DNA of 64,000 nt from Atherinomorus stipes. Lineage: Eukaryota; Chordata; Actinopteri; Atheriniformes; Atherinidae. The position numbers were made by a program, and so were the translations under genes. Below, piece after piece: positions 59,352 through 64,000 of the stretch (positions within the stretch are counted from its first letter, which is position 1; the number at the start of each line of letters is the position of its first letter). The notes under the pieces were generated by a model. The model was given only the letters and a program-made list of their open reading frames with translations. It was not told the DNA's origin and did not search any database. Location of the stretch: contig JALJCO010007154.1 of NCBI GenBank assembly GCA_023101725.1, positions 357,493 to 421,492 on the forward strand, given 5' to 3'.

Positions 59352-60330
59352 CGGTGTGTTCAGACCATAGACTGTATATAATTACTGGACGTAGCTTCCG
59401 GTCTCTTCTGAATAGAGAAATGTGAAGCCAGTTGGGCGTGTCTTACCGTCGCCATCTTGCCGTGTCACGTACGTCGTCACTCCAGGAAAATACTAAAATG
59501 GGCACAGCGCGGCCGCGGGGCAAATGATTGACAGCTGACGTACTGTGGGCTAAACGCTAACTGAGCTAACACGAAACTAAGAGGAGCTAACAAAGATAAG
59601 GCTCCTAAGCGGCATGGTTAAGGTAAGACATGCTTAGACTTGCAATTCGCTGACTAAACACCGCCGTTGTGCGACTCTGTAACAAACTGAGACCTTATTA
59701 AGAGCAAAGAAGGAGCTAACTAGGAGCCTCCGGTCGGCAGGCGGAGCTTCCGGTCTGCCGCATGTCAATCATAAGGACACGCCCTTAATTATGTGTAATT
59801 TGAAGAATAAATAACATCTAAACGAATGAGTTATAAAAAAATTCACCCCCCTCACAGTTGACATGAAGGTAAACTTGACCTAATAAACCTAAAATGATTT
59901 TTTGAACCAGGCTGTAAACCTGTTTATTTCTGCTGTGAAGTTGGCGTTTTTAACATGGGAGTCTATGGGGATTTGCTCGCTCTTGGAGCCAGCCCCTAGC
60001 GGATGAAGGGAGGATTACACTATTTGCAACAAGGAAGCGAGCTTCACTGTTCTGAGGCGGAGTTTGCCCCTTGGTTCAGACCAAATGCGATTTGGGCGTC
60101 AAAAACGCGCCTGACGCCCAAAGTTGGACGCTGTGTCACTAAAAAGTCAGACGCTTAATTTCCAGCGTCTTGATGCCCCCAACGAGCATCCAGGGATGTC
60201 CAGCCAAGCTGCGCTCGATGCGCATCGGGAGGATCCCTAGCTGACGCCCTTGACGCGTGTTATGTGCGTCAAATGCTCAAAATCTCAAAACTCAATGTGT
60301 GAAATGCATGTAACGCGCCGTGCCCGATGC
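59352..60330 (+). mobile_element. Harbinger-like MITE (family H2), split by a hAT insertion
   Basis: TTA (59349-59351) is followed by CGGTGTGTTCAGAC, after which the 708-bp hAT MITE interrupts. The H2 sequence resumes at 60074 with 'gttcagaccaaatgcgattt' and continues to about 60330. It matches the degraded end of the 51582 copy ('aagttggac', 'actaaaaagtcagacgctt'). The far end is lost. Confidence 0.75.
59366..60073 (+). mobile_element. 708-bp hAT-type MITE, copy 2
   Basis: Same ends and length as the copy at 48547-49254, flanked by the 8-bp duplication GTTCAGAC (59358-59365 and 60074-60081). The insertion lies 14 bp inside the terminal repeat of an H2 Harbinger-like element, so it is younger than that element. 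Confidence 0.92.
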
Positions 60331-60448
60331 CCGAAACATTTGGTGAACTGCTCCAAATTCTCTTCAACGGAAAGTAGCCAGACTGATCCGCGAGTGAAAA
60401 CCTGAAGCTCGTAAGATCCGGATGGTCTCACGAGGCTGTGTTGTCCTC

Positions 60449-61030
60449 AATTCAATTCAATTCTTTATTGCAGACACAAAGAAGGTCCATATTGGTTCTA
60501 AAAGAAAAAAGGTGCAGCAACAAACATAAAAAAGACAAAAAAGACAATCAGTTCATCACATTAATTAAAAGTCTCTCCATCCAATGATTCCCCAAAGCAG
60601 ATGTGAACCTGCAACTGCTTAAATGAGGATTTGTCAAGGTCTGAATAATTGAGTTCTCTGACTCCTCGAGCCGCTGCATAAATCTAAACATTAAATGTCT
60701 TTGTAATGCCTCACAGGTGGGTATGCGAGCATCTACAAATAACTGACTTGCACTGTGCCACCTGGGCACCCTCAGCAGTAGCCTGAAGGCATCATTATAG
60801 GCCACAGTCAGTCTGCGGATGGTGCACCGCCTATAGTTTCACCACAAGGGGGCTGTGTACAGTGGTGTACAAAAGGCTTTAAATAAGGTGCATTTCACAT
60901 CAGGAGAACACATATTGAATTTACGTAAAAGCATATTTGCTTGGGCGTACAGTTTGCAATATTGCCTCTGAATATCTCTGTCATCACACCAGTCATCAGT
61001 AATAAAATGCCCAAGGTACTTTACTTCACT
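60449..61030 (-). pseudogene. LINE reverse-transcriptase C-terminal relic with 3' tail
   Basis: The minus strand reads VKYLGHFI, then YAQANMLLRKFNMCSPDVK, FKAFCTPLYTAPLW, an in-frame TGA (60841-60839), then LTVAYNDAFRLLLRVPRW and RHLMFRFMQRLEESEN, ending at a stop at 60548. This is the region after the catalytic palm in fish non-LTR reverse transcriptases; the YNDAFR…PRW block is characteristic. A 3' UTR follows and ends 'caataaagaattgaattgaa' (about 60470-60449), a tail microsatellite. The catalytic palm with the YxDD motif and the endonuclease are missing, as expected for 5' truncation. The clade (CR1/L2 group) is a guess. Confidence 0.88.
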
Positions 61031-61044
61031 AGTAAAGTACTAGT

Positions 61045-61170
61045 CTGTCTTCAGACAGTGCAAGTTTATTTGTAAAACACATTTCACGTACAGGGCAATT
61101 CAAAGTGCTTTCCATAAAATATTAAAAACATTACAGCGGGGTACAGAAGGAGCATTAACAGGAATTAGAC
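61045..61170 (-). repeat. LINE-type 3' tail fragment
   Basis: 'gcaagtttatttgtaaaaca', 'gggcaattcaaagtgctttc' and 'acagcggggtacagaagg' match, in reverse, the LINE-derived tail also seen at 48240 and 55999. It lies directly beside the LINE relic at 60449-61030 but is of another type. Confidence 0.65.
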
Positions 61171-61797
61171 ACTTTAAAAACTTTTATTAAGCCACTGTAA
61201 GCATTTATTTCTTTTTCTATTTGGGTGAAATTTCTTTTCCATTTGTGAGGATTTGTCTCTTTTTTTGCCAGTGTTGTAAGCAAGTTTGTGCACGTACGTG
61301 ACGTTTGTAATTATTAGTTATTATGCCGATAACTGCAGAAATGAAATCATCCACAAGCTTTTCAGTGGGAAGGACAAAAAGATTCCTGTTGTCCTTCGTA
61401 CACCAGGTACAGAGCAGTTCCGATGCGAACTGGACGCCATGATGTCGGTTTGTTGTCGGTCTTAGAGGGAGGGACTTGGACAGTGTAGTTCGGGGGAGAG
61501 AGATAATTGGCTGGAAGTCATGGCGTCATAAGCTGCAGTCGAAGTAAAATATGCCAAACTGCCAATCAGCCCATTTGTGAATGCTAACTTCACCATGCAG
61601 ACACACCCAGGGAAAAAGGAAACATGAATCTATGATTAAACTCCTTTGGGGACATAAGCAGGCTGGGGAAACTAAAATATATGATCAAAAACCTCAAAAA
61701 GTGCAAATTTCATGCCAGGGGCACTTTAAAAACATTTCGTGGAACACATTTCCAGCTATCACTTATATTTTTTCTGCAAATATAAATAAATGTGAGT
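61171..61797. other. Intergenic sequence, no gene recognised
   Basis: Mixed AT-rich DNA. An open frame at 61581-61835 runs into the Tc1 MITE and has no known relatives. Confidence 0.4.
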
Positions 61798-61799
61798 TA

Positions 61800-62328
61800 C
61801 AGTTGTGCTTTAAAGTTTACATCCCCTCCCATTAAAAAAAGGCTAATTTCATAATAACAAGAAAATGAAAAAAGTAATAATAAATTCAAAGATTACTAAA
61901 TAATAATTTAGTAAAATAAAATGTTGATTTGGAATTTTTGTTTTAAATAATAATGAACAAACAGAACTGTCCCAGACTAATTCAAGCACCTTTCCCATTA
62001 ACAGTGGACCAACATACTGTTGATGAAACTGACAAAAGTGATAATAAATAAGAATTCTCTGACAATCATGATATTGAGTTTGAATTGTGATTTGAAAGAA
62101 ATATTAAAAACAAACATGAAAAGAATAAAACAAGTAAACAAGCATGATGGGAAGCTAACATGTTGTTGAGCAATACTTTGAGGCAATCACTGCAATCAGG
62201 TGTTTTCTCTAATATTCAAAAAAACTTGTACACCTTTTATTGATTTTTCTTTTGTCAATTAAACTTATTTCACTGACAGCAGTTTTTTTCTATCTTGAAT
62301 GGAAGGGGACATAAACTTTCAAACACAG
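61800..62328. mobile_element. Tc1-type MITE with TA target sites
   Basis: Left end CAGTTGTGCTTTAAAGTTTA and, reversed, right end CTGTGTTTGAAAGTTTATG, each followed by a CCCCT block, flanked by TA (61798-61799 and 62329-62330). CAGTTGTGCTCAAAAGTTTA-like ends are well known in fish Tc1 elements. No transposase remains. The fragments at 6718-7012 and 62715-62930 share its interior. Confidence 0.85.
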
Positions 62329-62714
62329 TAGGTCTGAATATTTGATTTATAGTTTTTCAAAGTGAACCTCCAATTTCATGTGAGAGATCAAAATAATAAC
62401 ATCTGACTGCATTCCCCACAGTAATATGTTAATCCACTGGAAGTATTTTCTAACTTGATTTCATATTGATTTATACATCTGATTAGGTTATAAACTCTTT
62501 GTAGGTTTTACTTTAGGTTGACAGCACACAAAAAGAAGGATTTATTTTTCACAAAGCTCATTTTAACCATATCATTATTTCATTTTCATATTATTTGGTA
62601 TTTCAGTTACAACAACAGTTTTTTTTTGGAAGCAGCAGTAAGTAAAGTTTGAAAAGAGAAGTAGATTAAACACAACACTGGTTATTTTATAAACATAGTA
62701 GGTCTTTATGATAA

Positions 62715-62930
62715 AAATATGATTTGAGTGATAGGGACCTGTGCTCCAGTAAAGCCTTGTGCCTAGCAACGTCCCTGGTTGACAGGTGTGCTGGTCCACT
62801 GTTCATGGGAAAGATGCTCTTTCTGTATCTGTCTGGGACAGATTTGTTTGTTTGTTTGTTTGTTTTATTATCGTTTTCAACCACAATTCAAAACTAAATT
62901 ATAATTTTGTAAATTTTTATTTATTATTAG
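62715..62930 (-). mobile_element. Degraded Tc1-type MITE fragment
   Basis: Read on the minus strand it contains 'gcatctttcccatgaacagt' and 'ggaccagcacacctgtcaac', corresponding to the interior of the 61800 and 6718 elements, and ends in an AT-rich part with a (GTTT)n run at about 62846-62866. The terminal repeats are lost. Confidence 0.5.
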
Positions 62931-63065
62931 TTTCTTTAGTTTCTTTTTATTTGAACTACTTTTGAGAATCTAGCCTTTTCTTTTATTGGAGCATATGAAT
63001 ATGTATTTAGATTTGTTTTTATCTTCAGCCCATATCAGAACTTTGTTTTTAGAGACAACAGCGCC

Positions 63066-63380
63066 CACACACACACACACACACACATCTGGTTTTCTAT
63101 CCCTGTGGGGTACATCCATTGACATAATGCATTCCCTAACCCCTTACCCTAAACCTAACGCCCATAACTGATTGCCTAAACCTAACCCTTGCCCTAATCC
63201 TAACCAAAACTTAATTGTAACTTAATCTCTAAAACTTTATCTTGAACGGGGTTTGGACCCGTGGGGACCGGGAAAATGTCCCCACAAAGGCAAAACGTCC
63301 TCACGGTGATGGTAAAACACAAAAAATGGTCCCCATAATGTAGCAAAAATGCACCCACACACACACTCACACATACACAA
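63066..63380. repeat. CA-bounded, CCCTAA-rich interspersed repeat
   Basis: Starts with (CA)n (63066-63088), then 'ctgtggggtacatccattga', many 'cctaacccttaccctaa' words (63137-63200), 'gtggggaccgggaaaatg', 'tccccacaaaggcaaaacg', and ends in CACACA again (about 63352-63380). The CCCTAA words resemble vertebrate telomere repeat but belong to a dispersed fish repeat of this structure. Confidence 0.75.
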
Positions 63381-64000
63381 CGTGTTTCTAATGATGCTTT
63401 AAACTATCATTTCAATCACTATATCACTGCTATCTATCACTGCAGGTGGTGGGAGTGTTGGCAGTGGTGTATATGATGCATGCTTCAAAAAGTCATAGTA
63501 AAATGAAGCAAAGTAATATCTGCTATTATTGATGATGAAAACTTGCCGGTTCACAAAGCAAGTAAATCTTCCCCAAAAAGTCCAAACACAAAAATGAAGC
63601 AATTCATCAGTGAGTTCTGCTAAGCACTTGCATTTATTTTAATCTGCCTCCTCAAAAACGCTGCCAAAGTTTACAAAAGACTGCTTGAAAATAAACAGCA
63701 ACGTCAAGATAAAATGGAGCTTACAGGCAGGTGGAGGGAGCATTAACAGGGAGAGGGAAAAACATGAGGTGGAAAAAGTGATTTTACTCTTCAATCAAAG
63801 TGGCAGGCAGCTCCTTTTTTAATGCAGGGAACAATGTCGACTCAATTTAGTTTCCTATTAAAAATGTAATTGCACCAGCCGATGAGAGAGCAGCTCAATC
63901 AAAACTTCAAAATCAAAACTAAAATTATGAAAAGGAAATTGGAGCCTGTTCTCAGCAACAACACTGGGTTTTTACATCCATAGCTGCAGATCATTTTCAT
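63381..64000. other. Intergenic sequence, no gene recognised
   Basis: Mixed AT-rich DNA with short open frames only. No transposon ends noticed up to the window edge. Confidence 0.4.

Noticed and set aside
63120..63210. Interstitial telomere sequence
   Set aside because: CCCTAA-like words are irregular and embedded in a CA-bounded dispersed repeat with 'gtggggacc' blocks, so a telomere-fusion origin is not supported.

Overview
The window looks like non-coding, transposon-dense DNA from a ray-finned (teleost) fish. The grounds are a fish-type Tc1 transposase relic, short hAT- and Harbinger-like non-autonomous elements, many TTAA-flanked miniature elements (MITEs), a tRNA-derived SINE with an L2-like tail, LINE 3' tails of the 'aataaacttgccttgccttg' type, CA-bounded CCCTAA-rich repeats, and long (CA)n and (TA)n microsatellites. 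I found no complete host protein-coding gene, rRNA gene or functional tRNA gene. All protein-like traces are broken transposable-element genes, except for one weak splice-acceptor/exon candidate near 17.4 kb. All family names come from reading the sequence, without database searches.

Layout. 0.36-1.74 kb: Tc1 transposase pseudogene abutting a partial TTAA MITE arm. 3.43-4.23 kb: a TTAA MITE. 4.2-10.3 kb: mostly plain AT-rich DNA with a perfect 32-bp palindrome at 8.47 kb. 10.35-10.71 kb: mariner/Tc1 MITE. 10.88-12.19 kb: foldback-like TTAA element carrying a G-rich insert. 12.2-17.8 kb: mostly single-copy-looking DNA with one TIR element at 15.0 kb. 17.79-18.96 kb: TTAA MITE with a SINE in its right end. 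19.14-20.42 kb: two Harbinger-like MITEs. 20.83-29.59 kb: a large tandem mosaic array of two units of about 4.0 and 4.5 kb with five internal copies of a module of about 0.65 kb. 29.6-38.7 kb: an unidentified long ORF, more TTAA MITEs, a chimeric repeat and hAT-like ends. 38.7-40.0 kb: Ty3/Gypsy integrase relic. 40.30-41.76 kb: long-TIR element containing two opposed tRNA-like segments. 42.5-42.9 kb: tandem repeat. 44.4-46.6 kb: a packed block in which two TTAA elements share one TTAA and one of them carries a 527-bp Harbinger-like insert. 47.6-47.9 kb: TA-rich cruciform. 48.55-49.25 and 59.37-60.07 kb: two nearly identical 708-bp hAT-type MITEs with 8-bp target duplications. 49.8-50.4 kb: relic of an SGNH/GDSL-like hydrolase of retroelement type. 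54.26-54.63 kb: 11-bp minisatellite. 55.78-57.21 kb: hAT-type element with matching ends and an 8-bp duplication. 58.6-59.1 kb: inverted duplication of a THAP zinc-finger start. 60.4-61.0 kb: LINE reverse-transcriptase C-terminus. 61.8-62.3 kb: Tc1 MITE. 63.1-63.4 kb: CA-bounded CCCTAA-rich repeat.

The strongest biological reading is a record of layered insertion. Target-site duplications and nested junctions allow parts of the order of events to be read: hAT into Harbinger-like, Harbinger-like into a TTAA element, and SINE into a TTAA element. The items most worth following up are the THAP inverted duplication, the tRNA-like pair inside a TIR element, the loop-inverted foldback family, the 8.8-kb mosaic array and the SGNH hydrolase relic.
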